A stretch of DNA of 64,000 bases from Burkholderia sp. PAMC 26561 (GTDB lineage: Bacteria > Pseudomonadota > Gammaproteobacteria > Burkholderiales > Burkholderiaceae). Positions 27,779 to 36,754 of this stretch are shown one piece after another (within the stretch, counting starts at the first letter, position 1; each line of letters begins with the position of its first letter). The notes under the pieces were generated by a model. That model searched no databases, was not told the origin of the DNA, and saw only the letters and a program-made list of their open reading frames with translations. Location of the stretch: NCBI RefSeq assembly GCF_001557535.2, contig NZ_CP014309.1, forward strand, positions 682,001 to 746,000, read 5' to 3'. A program made the position numbers and the translations under genes.

Positions 27779-28378
27779 GTGAGCAACCGCGACGTCATAC
27801 TCGCTTCTATCCGAGCGCACATGCCCAAGCTGGAACGGCCCGAGCCGGCAGTGCCGTTGTTTGACGGCAATCCGCCGCCCGATCTGCAGGACGCGTTCGG
27901 TCACATGTTGGCGAAAATGGGCGGGGAGATGTTGGTGAACGACCTTGTCGACCCTTTGGCATCCGTACAAGCCAAGCTCAAGGACGCTAAGGTGATCTGC
28001 TCCAACGTCCCGGAGATCGCCGGTAACCGCACGCTGTCGCCAGGCACACAACCAACCGACCTCGCTGATGTCGACTATGGTGTCGTCCGCGCCGTGTTCG
28101 CTGTCGCTGAAACTGGATCAATCTGCCTGACGGACCAGCAACTTACCGTGAACACCCTTGGGTACCTGCCGCAGCACCTGATCGTGCTGCTCGACCCGGC
28201 GGACATACTTCCAAACATTCACCACGCCTACCAACACCCAGAATGGCGGGATGCGAACTATGCTGTACTTCAGACCGGGCCCTCAGCCACGGCCGACATC
28301 GAGGGCGTGCTCATCCACGGCGCGCAAGGCGTACGCTCCCTTTCGGTGCTTTTGCTCGCAAGGTCACCAATCCCCTGA
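27779..28378 (+). CDS. lutC: LutC, lactate-utilisation LUD-domain protein
   Basis: A 199-residue LUD-domain protein. It starts at a GTG overlapping the lutB stop (GTGA), as in intact lutABC operons. Visible are the N-terminal SNRDVILASIRAHMPKL helix, the VFAVAETGSICLTD core and the ATADIEGVLIHGAQGVRSLS ending of the family. LutABC oxidises L-lactate to pyruvate; LutC is the third subunit. lutA is not in the window and lutB is broken, so this copy is probably nonfunctional alone although its own frame is intact. Confidence 0.9.
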   Translation: MSNRDVILASIRAHMPKLERPEPAVPLFDGNPPPDLQDAFGHMLAKMGGEMLVNDLVDPLASVQAKLKDAKVICSNVPEIAGNRTLSPGTQPTDLADVDYGVVRAVFAVAETGSICLTDQQLTVNTLGYLPQHLIVLLDPADILPNIHHAYQHPEWRDANYAVLQTGPSATADIEGVLIHGAQGVRSLSVLLLARSPIP

Positions 28379-28658
28379 TCGCTGCCGCTCCTCCAGCGCT
28401 TATGCAGCATCGTATATGTATTCCCCGGCGCTATATCAAGGAGATAATCCGGACCGATTCGGCGTCAAAATAAATACGCCCTTTCGACATGACCCGAACG
28501 GTACACTAATACTGTACTGAGCTTTTAAAGAGGGCCTTGTGTACTCGTAGGTTGATCCAATTGCGGCACCTCAAGGTACGAACGTTTTCGAAGTGTTGCC
28601 GCACCCGCAACAGCAGCGAACTATGTGACGATTTGACATCGAACTAAAAAGGCGGACC

Positions 28659-28925
28659 ATGAGTGCCCAATCGATAAGAATGACCGAGCCGATTATTTCT
28701 TACGATGAGTCGCTTTGGTTCTCGGCGTACGGCTTCGGCTGGGGTTATTGTTCTTTCTCCATTCCGATCAAATCAGTTTGCGAATATCTGGGCGCGGCAA
28801 ACGCAACGACGAGACAACTCATGCTCGCGTTCGAATTGAACAAACAGCGTATTTCAAAGGTTCTAGAGCAGATTGAAATTCCTGAGACAAGCGATCGAGT
28901 ATCCCTAGAAGACTTCGACAATTAG
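28659..28925 (+). CDS. DUF1488-like protein
   Basis: An 88-residue protein with the shape of DUF1488: an early LWFSAYGFGWGYCSFSIP strand region, a middle helix with EYLGAANATTRQLMLAFELN, and an ending RVSLEDFDN like the family's VxLTxxDF. Function of the family is unknown. AAGGCGG lies 6 bases before the ATG; a second ATG at 28680 is possible. Confidence 0.7.
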   Translation: MSAQSIRMTEPIISYDESLWFSAYGFGWGYCSFSIPIKSVCEYLGAANATTRQLMLAFELNKQRISKVLEQIEIPETSDRVSLEDFDN

Positions 28926-29159
28926 GTGGGTGGCACACATGGATTGGTCGGAATATGTAACAGCTTCACGGCTGCCCCGCGGTCATCAATAATTCGTGAT
29001 TAACGGGCGTCGAGTTTGTATGCGATGGTAAATCGTGCTTGCCCGAGCAATTTGCGAAAGCCGGGATGTGCTGCTGCTTCGTTTGGTGCAAGCGCCGCGA
29101 AATACGTCTGGCGCGGCCTTCGCCCGGCTTCAAAAACACGCGTGAGATGAGCATCATCG

Positions 29160-29198
29160 CGTTATCCACAGTTTGTATTGAAATGCCTGTGGATAACG
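29160..29198. promoter_or_regulatory. Perfect inverted pair of DnaA boxes
   Basis: CGTTATCCACAG (29160-29171) and CTGTGGATAACG (29187-29198) are exact complements with a 15-base spacer. Each contains the consensus DnaA box TTATCCACA. No replication gene is nearby. It may be a vestige of an origin, a DnaA titration or control site, or a protein-binding dyad. The rest of 28926-29266 shows no gene. Confidence 0.5.
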
Positions 29199-29266
29199 TG
29201 CGGGACGTTGGCTTAGGTGCCTGACGAGAAACGAGTTTCTCTCAATGACTCGCTACGGGCAAATCC

Positions 29267-30105
29267 GGGTTCTCGCGGTAAGGCAAGCTGGTCGAGCAAA
29301 TGCGATTGTTATGCATTGCTTATGAAGCAAGAGAGTAGAATTAGTTGGCGGCAGAAAGCGGCGTTTTGTTTGCGCACTTCATCTGCCCTTTCTTGATCAT
29401 GTGCATGAGTTCGATGCCGCTCAGAATGACAGGTGCGCAGTCGAAGTCTTTAAACCCCAGCATCCTGCGAGTTCGACCTTTGATTGCCCAATGGTCCTGC
29501 TCGACGACGTTGTTCAAATACTTGACTTGACGAACCTTGATGGGTGTCTCACGCTCGGTGTTCACCGCATGCAATGCCGCCAAATTCGAGCCGCTTTTGT
29601 CGATGGTCACCCTCTCAGGCGAACCGTTCTGAGCGATTGCCTTTTCAAAAAACGCCTCGCAGCAACCTTGTCCCGCTTGGCTCTGAACAGAAAGTCGATC
29701 GTGTTACCCGCCTTGTCTACGGCGCGATACAGGTATTTCCACGAGCCTTTGACCTTGATATACGTCTCATCCATGCGCCAGCTCTTGCCCACTGGGCGCT
29801 TGTGCTTGCGAAACGTCTTTTCCAACAGTGGCACCAACTTAATGACCCACCGATGCACCGTTAATAATCGACACCGATGGCGCGCTCGGCCATCATTTCT
29901 TCAAGATCGCGAAGACTCAGCGAGTAGGCAACATACCATCGTACGCATAGCAGCATCAAATCTAGCGGATAATGAAGCCGCTTCGAAACCTTGGCAATGC
30001 TAGCAGCAAGGTCCGTTCGAGGTGTCGCGCTCTTCTTCATCGTGTGCCGAGGCTAGGTTAGTGCAGCCCGAACTTTACCGCACCATCGTTAATGCGACAG
30101 AACCC
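29267..30105 (-). mobile_element. IS6-family remnant with frameshifted transposase
   Basis: The transposase gene runs from an ATG at 30040 to 29341 in three frames. The N-terminal part (HYPLDLMLLCVRWYVAYSLS) breaks near 29863 by one base; the middle part (VGKSWRMDETYIKVKGSWKY, first catalytic Asp) breaks near 29608; the C-terminal part contains NNVVEQDHWAIKGRTRRMLG (catalytic Glu). The right end reads GGGTTCTGTCGCATTAACG on the minus strand and the left edge GGGTTCTCGCGG, so the boundaries are approximate. No target duplication is visible. The element cannot encode an intact transposase. Confidence 0.8.
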
Positions 30106-30298
30106 TTGGCGGCGCCTGCATGCCGCTTCGGTTACCACGACGATCGTGCTAAATTTTTCGATGAAATTTTCTGCAAAAGTCAGCGTGGAGAGCGTATTGG
30201 CTCTCGCTAGAGCCACTGCATCGTGACAACCAGGGGCGAGCAACGATATCCACGTTTCAGCCAGTCGCCTGCCGTTACCCAGCGCTTGCGCTAACGCC

Positions 30299-30505
30299 TC
30301 AACACCGCCCAGCTTGGCGGCGCTCGGAGATAGCGGTTAACTCCGCTTCAGCCGCAATTAAATGGCCGGCTTTCAGAAGAGAAAGCGCCAGTTGGCGTGA
30401 TCTTTCTTCCATGTCATCTTCCGGACGAAAGTCGGCGATCGCCTCACTTATGCGCGCGGCTCGCTCAGGGTCGTTCTCCGGATGAAGCGGCGGATAGATT
30501 TTCAT
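30299..30505 (-). CDS. Hypothetical small protein, 68 residues
   Basis: The frame MKIYPPLHPENDPERAARIS starts at an ATG with GAGGA about 7 bases upstream. The second half is helical (LALSLLKAGHLIAAEAELTA), similar in pattern to LSLSIELFKAGEIRAALLGA in the small protein at 60023-60304. Family unknown. Confidence 0.55.
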   Translation of the reverse strand: MKIYPPLHPENDPERAARISEAIADFRPEDDMEERSRQLALSLLKAGHLIAAEAELTAISERRQAGRC

Positions 30506-30604
30506 GCGAACGTCCTCGCGAACTAAGAATGGGCTATTTTACCTTTCTAAGCGCGAGTTATACGTGGAAAGGGATTGTTGGAAAAGCCTGCCAAGCAGGC
30601 CTAG

Positions 30605-31943
30605 CAGGCTGGTGAAATACCTCGTGTGGCGGTCATCCGGAACGTGGGCGTAAACGTTGAACTGATGTCATCAATGAGAACGAGATGGAACAGATGCGCG
30701 GACCGGATGGCTTTACCGAATCTATGTTCACAGTGTTGAAGCTGGATGATTTCGTGCCGAAGGACCATCCGTTGCGTCCGATTCGCACGTGGCTCAATGA
30801 CGCGCTTAAACGCATGGACGATGTGTTCGCGCGGATGTATGAGGCGGACGTCAAAGGAGGCCGCCCGAGCATCGCGCCGGAGAAGCTGGTGCGCGCTCTT
30901 TTGCTGCAGGTGCTGTACTCGATTCGTAGCGAGCGCATGCTGGTAGAACAGATTTCCTACAACATGCTGTTCCGCTGGTTCGTCGGCTTGCCGATGGACG
31001 GGACCGTGTGGGACCACTCGACGTTCAGCAAGAACCGCGACCGGTTGCTCGAACACGACGTGCTGGTATTGCTCTTCAACGAGACAGTCGAGACCGCGCG
31101 CGAGCGCGGGTATCTTTCTGGCGAACACTTCAGCGTCGACGGTACGTTGATTCAGGCATGGGCCGGGCACAAGAGCTTTGTGCCCAAGGCAAGTCCAGAC
31201 GATGATGACACGCCTCCTGACGAACCGCCCGCGCCGAATGACAATTGGCGCGGACGGAAACGCAGTAACGAGACGCATCAATCCACGACTGACGAGCAGG
31301 CGCGCCTGTTTCGCAAGAGCAAGGGAACTGGAGCGATGCTCTGTTATATGGGGCATGTACTGACCGACAACCGGCACGGGCTGGTGGTCAACGCACAGGT
31401 GACGCTGGCGACGGGCACCGCCGAGCGCGACGCGGCCGAGATGATGCTCGCCGATGCCGCAAGTGTTGCGCCGCTCGGCATTACGGTGGGCGCGGACAAG
31501 AACTACGACACTGCTGGCTTCGTCGCCAGCTGTCGCGCGAATTGCGTCACGCCGCATGTGGCGCAAAACGATGGACGTCCGGGAGGTTCAGCAATTGACG
31601 AGCGAACTACGCGCTGGCCGGGTTACGCGGTAAGCCAGCAAAAACGTAAGCGCATTGAGCAGGTATTCGGATGGGGCAAGACAGTTGGACGAATTCGCCA
31701 GGTCATGTATCGGGGACTTGAACGCGTAGACCAGCTCTTCGTGCTGACGCAGGTTGGCTACAACTTGACGCGTATGCGCACACTTGCGGGCTGAGGGGCA
31801 ATAAGCAATGGCGTAACACCGATATCGTGAACCCGCGAGCAACGTGGAATGCCTGCAAACGTCTTCCGCGTTTCAAAAGTGCGACCCTCAGCATCCGTCG
31901 TAATGCACCCGAACGCATCAACGACCGATATTTCAGCAGCCTG
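30605..31943 (+). mobile_element. IS5/IS1182-like insertion sequence, complete
   Basis: A 1,339-bp element with 15-bp terminal inverted repeats CAGGCTGsTGAAATA (one difference), flanked on both sides by CTAG (30601-30604 and 31944-31947), which fits a 4-bp target duplication. One intact transposase. Its right CTAG is also the left flank of the IS701 element. Confidence 0.85.
30685..31794 (+). CDS. IS5/IS1182-type transposase
   Basis: A 369-residue DDE transposase of the IS4/IS5 superfamily. The N-terminal DUF772-like domain contains GRPSIAPEKLVRALLLQVLY, followed by catalytic Asp in FSVDGTLIQAWAGHKSF, Asp in VGADKNYDTAGFV and Glu in KRIEQVFGWGKTVGRIR. The insert between the first two aspartates is acidic and Pro-rich. 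No lesions are visible. Confidence 0.93.
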   Translation: MEQMRGPDGFTESMFTVLKLDDFVPKDHPLRPIRTWLNDALKRMDDVFARMYEADVKGGRPSIAPEKLVRALLLQVLYSIRSERMLVEQISYNMLFRWFVGLPMDGTVWDHSTFSKNRDRLLEHDVLVLLFNETVETARERGYLSGEHFSVDGTLIQAWAGHKSFVPKASPDDDDTPPDEPPAPNDNWRGRKRSNETHQSTTDEQARLFRKSKGTGAMLCYMGHVLTDNRHGLVVNAQVTLATGTAERDAAEMMLADAASVAPLGITVGADKNYDTAGFVASCRANCVTPHVAQNDGRPGGSAIDERTTRWPGYAVSQQKRKRIEQVFGWGKTVGRIRQVMYRGLERVDQLFVLTQVGYNLTRMRTLAG

Positions 31944-31947
31944 CTAG

Positions 31948-33408
31948 TACTACTGTGTCATAAGATTCATGGCATTATAGGAGCTTCTTCATCCTTTACA
32001 AGAGGAAGCGATGGACTGGGAGACATCGTTCGATGAGTACCTGGAGCACCTATGCGACACAATTGGACATAGTGATCGCCATGCCGGCCTGGTGGGCTAT
32101 TGCCAAGGGTTGATGCTGCCGATTGCGCGTAAAAGTGTCGAGCCGCTGGCAGCCCATCTCGAGCCGCATCGCGTGAGTGCGCGTCATCAGTCCCTACACC
32201 ATTTCGTTTCAAAATCCGAATGGTCTGACGCCGCATTGATGGAACAGGTTCGGCGCTGGGTATTGCCGCACATGGACCCGTCAAACGGGCTGTACTGGAT
32301 CATCGACGACACTGGCTTTCCAAAGAAGGGAAAGCATTCGGTGGGCGTGGCCCGGCAATACTGCGGGCAGTTGGGTAAGCCGGATAATTGCCAGGTTGCT
32401 GTGAGCTTGTCTGTAGCCACCGAGGAGGCGAGCCTACCAGTCACTTATCAACTTTACTTGCCGCGGGAATGGGCGGACGACCCGGCAAGACGGCAGCAGG
32501 CCGGTGTGCCCGATGAGATTGAGTTTGCGACCAAGCCGCAGATCGCCATCGCGCAACTGCGTGAGGCAAGGCAAAGTGGTGCGCCGAACGCAGTGGTGCT
32601 GGCTGACGCGGGTTATGGAAACGACGCAGCGTTTCGTGCCAGCGTTGGCGAACTCGGCTTGCAATACGCCGTGGGCATCCAGTCGAGCACACGCGTGTGG
32701 CCACCGGGACTTGCCCCGCTGCCGGCTGTACCCTCAACCGGCAAAGTTGGCCGACCTCGAAGCCTGCAACGCCGGGTACCGGGACATAATCCAGTCGCGG
32801 TCAAGGACCTGGCACTAGCGCTCGATCCATCTTGCTATCACACGGTTTCGTGGCGTGAAGGCACTCGTGCCGCACTAAGTTCCCGTTTTGCGGCGTTGCG
32901 CGTGCGGACCTCTCACCGTGATAATTGGCAGGCTACACCACGCGATGAAGAATGGCTGCTTATCGAATGGCCCATTGGCGAAATCGAACCGACCAAATAC
33001 TGGCTTTCAACTTTGCCGGAAGAGACGGTTGTGCAACATCTCGTTCACGTTGCCAAAATGCGTTGGCGCATTGAGCGTGACTATCAGGATCTCAAGCAGG
33101 AGTTTGGCCTCGGACACTTCGAGGGGCGTGGGTGGCGGGGTTTTCATCATCACGCATCCCTATGCATTGCCGCCTACGGGTTTCTCGTCGCACAGCGCCT
33201 GAGTCAAGGCAGTAAAAAAAACTCCGAAGTCCGCAGCATACCTGCCTTACCCGCGGACTACACCCCACGCGGCTCCCCAGCGCATGCAGCGACACGTATC
33301 TGATTCGATCGCAACGCTGCGCTGGCGAATTGCTGCCCACATCTCCAAGCAACTACAGAGATGTCCGTATTGCTGTATTGCGCCACCTTGTTTTATGACA
33401 CAGTAGTA
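31948..33408 (+). mobile_element. IS701-family insertion sequence
   Basis: A 1,461-bp element. The ends read TACTACTGTGTCATAA on the left and its exact complement on the right (33393-33408), and CTAG lies outside both (31944-31947, 33409-33412). The transposase gene carries a C-terminal frameshift. It is joined directly to the IS5-like element with only CTAG between them. Confidence 0.85.
32011..33303 (+). CDS. IS701-family transposase, C-terminal frameshift
   Basis: A 430-residue frame with the DDE core of the family: Asp in WIIDDTGFPKKGKHSVG, Asp in VVLADAGYGNDAAF, and Glu in MRWRIERDYQDLKQEFGLGH. The frame stops at 33303 after PAHAATRI. In the next frame the expected family tail continues (HVSDSIATLRWRIAAHISKQ) to a stop at 33404-33406 inside the right repeat, so one base was probably lost near 33268. 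The catalytic part is complete; activity without the tail is uncertain. Confidence 0.88.
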   Translation: MDWETSFDEYLEHLCDTIGHSDRHAGLVGYCQGLMLPIARKSVEPLAAHLEPHRVSARHQSLHHFVSKSEWSDAALMEQVRRWVLPHMDPSNGLYWIIDDTGFPKKGKHSVGVARQYCGQLGKPDNCQVAVSLSVATEEASLPVTYQLYLPREWADDPARRQQAGVPDEIEFATKPQIAIAQLREARQSGAPNAVVLADAGYGNDAAFRASVGELGLQYAVGIQSSTRVWPPGLAPLPAVPSTGKVGRPRSLQRRVPGHNPVAVKDLALALDPSCYHTVSWREGTRAALSSRFAALRVRTSHRDNWQATPRDEEWLLIEWPIGEIEPTKYWLSTLPEETVVQHLVHVAKMRWRIERDYQDLKQEFGLGHFEGRGWRGFHHHASLCIAAYGFLVAQRLSQGSKKNSEVRSIPALPADYTPRGSPAHAATRI

Positions 33409-33412
33409 CTAG

Positions 33413-33967
33413 CAGCCGTGAAAGAGCGCGTAGAGGCCGCGCGGACTACCGGTCGTTAAGGTTGCCCTATGCATGAAGCTAATCACGACCGTTGTTGAAA
33501 TTTAGGGAATATGCTGAACATTTCAAGTAGCATAACCGTTCGACTCAAAGTTCGTACAAATCGGGCCAACCCATGCCCATCATGGCACTTATGCTTCGTT
33601 AAATACGGAATATGACTTGAAGGCGAACGCCCGGGCGTTGGCTCCTACGGCGACAAAAAAAACGTCGCGAATTCTGGCGCCTTTTCTTCCCCGAATCATA
33701 TCCCCCGCGGCAGTCCAGCCTAGGAGGCTGCTTAGAATGTGTCGCTTAAACGAACGCGACGAGCGAGGAATCCAGGTAGCGGGTGGGAAAAGCCTCCATG
33801 ACTTCGCTAGTCACGGTGATCTGGTATGCAAGGCACCTCACTTGCGGTCTGGGGGGCGCGGAGCCAGCAACGGCCAAGCTACGGAACACTTCAGATCCGC
33901 TCATTCCTGCCGATAAGCTGTGGTCGATCCGCGTGATACAGCGCGGTCCTGTTTTACGAGCCCCTTA
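33413..33967. other. Intergenic upstream of the chemoreceptor
   Basis: No gene is supported in 555 bases. GCCGATAA at 33909-33916, 51 bases before the MCP start, equals the sigma-28 -10 consensus used by chemotaxis genes, but the matching -35 (TAAA) is poor, so it is only a candidate promoter. Confidence 0.4.
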
Positions 33968-35644
33968 ATGAAACTCAGCCTAAAAATTCCCCTTGCCTTT
34001 GGTGCCGCACTGTTGTTTATGTTTGCCGGCGCGCTTTACGGTATCTGTGCGCTCAACCAGTCGATTAACGCGTACGGCACTACTGTGCAGCAGAATGTTG
34101 CTAACGAGCGGATGATTTCGGCCACGCTTGTCGCGTTCAAGCTGCAGGTGCAGGAATGGAAGGATACGCTTCTTCGCGGCAAGGACCCGGCCAAACTTAA
34201 CAAGTACTGGGGCGCATTTAAGACCCGCGAAAGGACTGTCGACGCGCTCGCTGCAGAATTGAAAACGAAGCTGCCCGAAGGCGACAGCCGCACGCTGATC
34301 GACAAATTCGCGGCTGCACACGTTTCGATGGGCGTGGGCTACCGCAAGGGTTTCGAAGCATACAAGGCCGCCGAATTCGATCCGTCGGCCGGCGACATGG
34401 CTGTGACAGGCGTCGACCGGGAACCCGCGGCGCTGCTCGAACAGGCTGCGAAGAAGATCGCTGCCGACAGTGCGCAAGTCGCCGAAACAGCCGCCATCGA
34501 CGCGCACCATGCCACCACTATCAGCGTCGCGCTGATGCTCGCCGTGCTGGCGTTGGCAATGGTTGGAGGCTTCCTCTTTAGCCGCTCGGTTGCACGTCCG
34601 CTTGGCCGCGCGTTGGGCTGCGCACGCGCCGTTGCGACCGGCGATCTCTCGCTCGACTTCGATTCAAGCGGCAAGGACGAGATCGCGCAGTTGCTCGGCG
34701 CGCTGAAGGACATGCAATCGAGCCTTGCGCAAGTGGTCTCCAAAGTGCGTAAGAGCGCTGAAGGCGTAGCTACCGCGAGCGCTGAAATCGCGTCAGGCAA
34801 TTTGAGCCTGTCGTCGCGCACCGAAGAACAGGCAGCTTCGCTGGAAGAAACAGCGGCAAGCATGGAAGAACTTACTGCCGCCGTGCGTCAGAACGCCGAA
34901 AACGCTCGTCAGGCGTCCGTGCTCGCGGACGCCGCCTCGAGCACGGCCTCCAGCGGCGGTGCCGTGATGGGAGAGGTAGTCGAAACGATGCGTAACATTG
35001 CCGAAAGTTCGATCAAGGTTGCGGAAATCATTGCGGTGATAGACGGGATCGCCTTCCAGACCAACATCCTCGCGCTTAACGCAGCGGTAGAGGCGGCACG
35101 CGCCGGCGAACAAGGTCGTGGATTTGCCGTGGTGGCATCCGAAGTGCGCATGCTCGCGCAGCGCAGCGCCGCCGCGGCAAAGGAGATCAAAGGCTTGATC
35201 GCCCAGTCCACTTGCCGCGTTGATGCGGGCTCGGCACTGGTTGCCGGCGCAGGCCAGATCATTTCCGACATCGTAGGATCTGTACAGCGGGTCACGAATA
35301 TCGTCGGCGAAATTTCCTCCGCGTCGCAGGAGCAGCACATGGGCATCGAACAGGTCAATACCGCCGTCACCCAAATGGACGAAGTAACGCAACAAAACGC
35401 TGCGCTCGTGGAAGAAGCTTCGGCAGCCGCGCACGCCCTCACTGAGCAGGCCAACTCGCTACGCAATGCAGTGTTGGTGTTCAAGTTGCCTGACGAATCA
35501 AGGCCGTTCGGTGACACAACAGCGTCAGATATTCCCCGCCTGGCTGCAGGTAACGCGACAAAGTCAGGTCGGTCGCCTGCTTCGCTCAAACCGGTTGGTT
35601 TGTTGCGGCAAGGCGCAAAGGGCATAGAGCGGGTGACGTTTTGA
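33968..35644 (+). CDS. Methyl-accepting chemotaxis protein, four-helix sensor type
   Basis: A 558-residue chemoreceptor: first membrane helix at residues about 8-28, a helical periplasmic four-helix-bundle-like domain (about 35-190), second membrane helix (about 190-212), HAMP ([20 protein letters not shown]), and the signalling coil with tip [18 protein letters not shown]. The C-terminal 60 residues after the coil (from about 500) are flexible and basic, and lack the NWETF-type tether. Start at 33968 is set by the membrane helix; the open frame to 33920 adds a hydrophilic leader. It belongs to a signalling block and needs distant che genes. Confidence 0.94.
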   Translation: MKLSLKIPLAFGAALLFMFAGALYGICALNQSINAYGTTVQQNVANERMISATLVAFKLQVQEWKDTLLRGKDPAKLNKYWGAFKTRERTVDALAAELKTKLPEGDSRTLIDKFAAAHVSMGVGYRKGFEAYKAAEFDPSAGDMAVTGVDREPAALLEQAAKKIAADSAQVAETAAIDAHHATTISVALMLAVLALAMVGGFLFSRSVARPLGRALGCARAVATGDLSLDFDSSGKDEIAQLLGALKDMQSSLAQVVSKVRKSAEGVATASAEIASGNLSLSSRTEEQAASLEETAASMEELTAAVRQNAENARQASVLADAASSTASSGGAVMGEVVETMRNIAESSIKVAEIIAVIDGIAFQTNILALNAAVEAARAGEQGRGFAVVASEVRMLAQRSAAAAKEIKGLIAQSTCRVDAGSALVAGAGQIISDIVGSVQRVTNIVGEISSASQEQHMGIEQVNTAVTQMDEVTQQNAALVEEASAAAHALTEQANSLRNAVLVFKLPDESRPFGDTTASDIPRLAAGNATKSGRSPASLKPVGLLRQGAKGIERVTF

Positions 35645-36237
35645 ACGGCGGATTAAGGAAATGGGAAGGCGAAGAGTTAGATCTACGGCATTCGATTTCG
35701 CAAAACCCACGCCTGTGTCGATGACCGAAAGAGAGCTATCGCCCACCTCATCGAACCGGAATCAATCTCTTCTGCAGGTGCCGAATTGACCATCGGCGCT
35801 TGTGTTTCCGGGAGAACATTAACATCGTACGTCAGAAATTCCGGGCAGACATATACGACGATACGTCGCAGTACACCACCCGGTCGACGCGCACATTAGA
35901 CGAAAAGCAGTTTGCGTAGCAGAGCGAGGGGTAGAGGTGACAGCGAAACCGTTTTTCAAACTGCTGGGCGACAAGAGCACCGATTTATAAGTATTTTGTT
36001 TTGGCTTGCATGGGCAAACTGCCCGACCAAATAATTTCTTCGGGTTGGCTTCCTGGTGCCGTAGACCGATAAAAAGCGCTCATTCTTTGGTGCGCCGCGA
36101 TCTGCGCTGGGCGTGACCCCGCAACGAATTGTTATAGATTTTAGCTACACTGGGCGTCCTTGAACCGATGTTCGCGGCTGTTGACCTTCCAAACAATGGT
36201 AGCGAAGGCGTAATTTATTAACACTGCTGGAGTCGCA
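35645..36237. other. Intergenic, 593 bases
   Basis: No gene, repeat or RNA is recognised. The last bases contain GGAG at the right distance from the ATG at 36238. Confidence 0.45.
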
Positions 36238-36732
36238 ATGCTTGTCGACCGATTTATAGCTCAATCTAACCTGTTCAGTCGCGTGAAGTTGGCAAAACAG
36301 CAAAGTAGAGAAGCTCAGCTTTATGCAAGTTGGATCCTCTCGGACATCCAATGTTGCTTAACCTCGATTGCCATTATCGATGACGCCGAAGGCGAGGAAA
36401 ATAGCGGTACGTTTGCGGCAGGCGGTCAACAACGCTCCGCATTTGCTATGCCCAAGAAGACGCTGATGGATCTATCGAAAGCCGTTTGCGACTTGCAATG
36501 CCATGCCGGACTCGCCGCATTGCATCTTTCTGAATTAGGGAACGAGACAATAGGCGCTCACCTGCAGCGTGTAGACGACGCGACGACGGAGGAAACTGTC
36601 GTAATCGTTGAACTCACCCTGCAACAACTAACCCGCAACTTGACGCGCGTTCACCGGTCAGTACAGGCCCTTGAGGCCAGTGTCCGCAAAACGTTGCACA
36701 CGATATTTTCGGAACTTTCTGGTTTAGATTAA
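36238..36732 (+). CDS. Hypothetical helical protein, 164 residues
   Basis: A soluble, mostly helical protein (LFSRVKLAKQQSREAQLYAS; LTLQQLTRNLTRVHRSVQAL) with no membrane segment, signal peptide or recognised domain. GGAG lies 7 bases before the ATG. It directly precedes the truncated kinase-receiver frame (22 bases), so they may be cotranscribed. Two cysteines in DIQCCLTS are the only striking residues. Confidence 0.65.
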   Translation: MLVDRFIAQSNLFSRVKLAKQQSREAQLYASWILSDIQCCLTSIAIIDDAEGEENSGTFAAGGQQRSAFAMPKKTLMDLSKAVCDLQCHAGLAALHLSELGNETIGAHLQRVDDATTEETVVIVELTLQQLTRNLTRVHRSVQALEASVRKTLHTIFSELSGLD

Positions 36733-36754
36733 TCTGAACAGTCGTGTCTTTCTC

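Larger units (their letters stand above)
24362..27782 (+). pseudogene. lutB: lutB (lactate-utilisation iron-sulfur protein) split by IS66, 5' end lost
   Basis: Before the IS66 element, 24362-24491 reads RRSGGLSYGATYAGPIGVIL and onward to TLNGSCT. After it, the frame resumes with NVCPVKI and INIHEQIADWRTVM through to the stop at 27782. This is the ferredoxin-like C-terminal region of LutB/LldF, with the Cys motif C-x(3)-CPVKI spanning the insertion site. Three lesions: the N-terminal two thirds are absent (unrelated DNA left of 24360), IS66 interrupts it, and an 8-bp tandem duplication (AAATCAAC at 27476-27483 and 27484-27491) shifts the frame. Its stop overlaps the lutC start. Electron transfer for lactate oxidation from this copy is lost. 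Confidence 0.85.

Noticed and set aside
30601..31566. 321-codon minus-strand frame inside the IS5-like element
   Set aside because: Antisense of the transposase; the plus strand has all catalytic motifs.
33909..33916. Sigma-28 -10 element GCCGATAA before the chemoreceptor
   Set aside because: Kept only as a note: the -35 position lacks TAAA, so it was not listed as a promoter feature.
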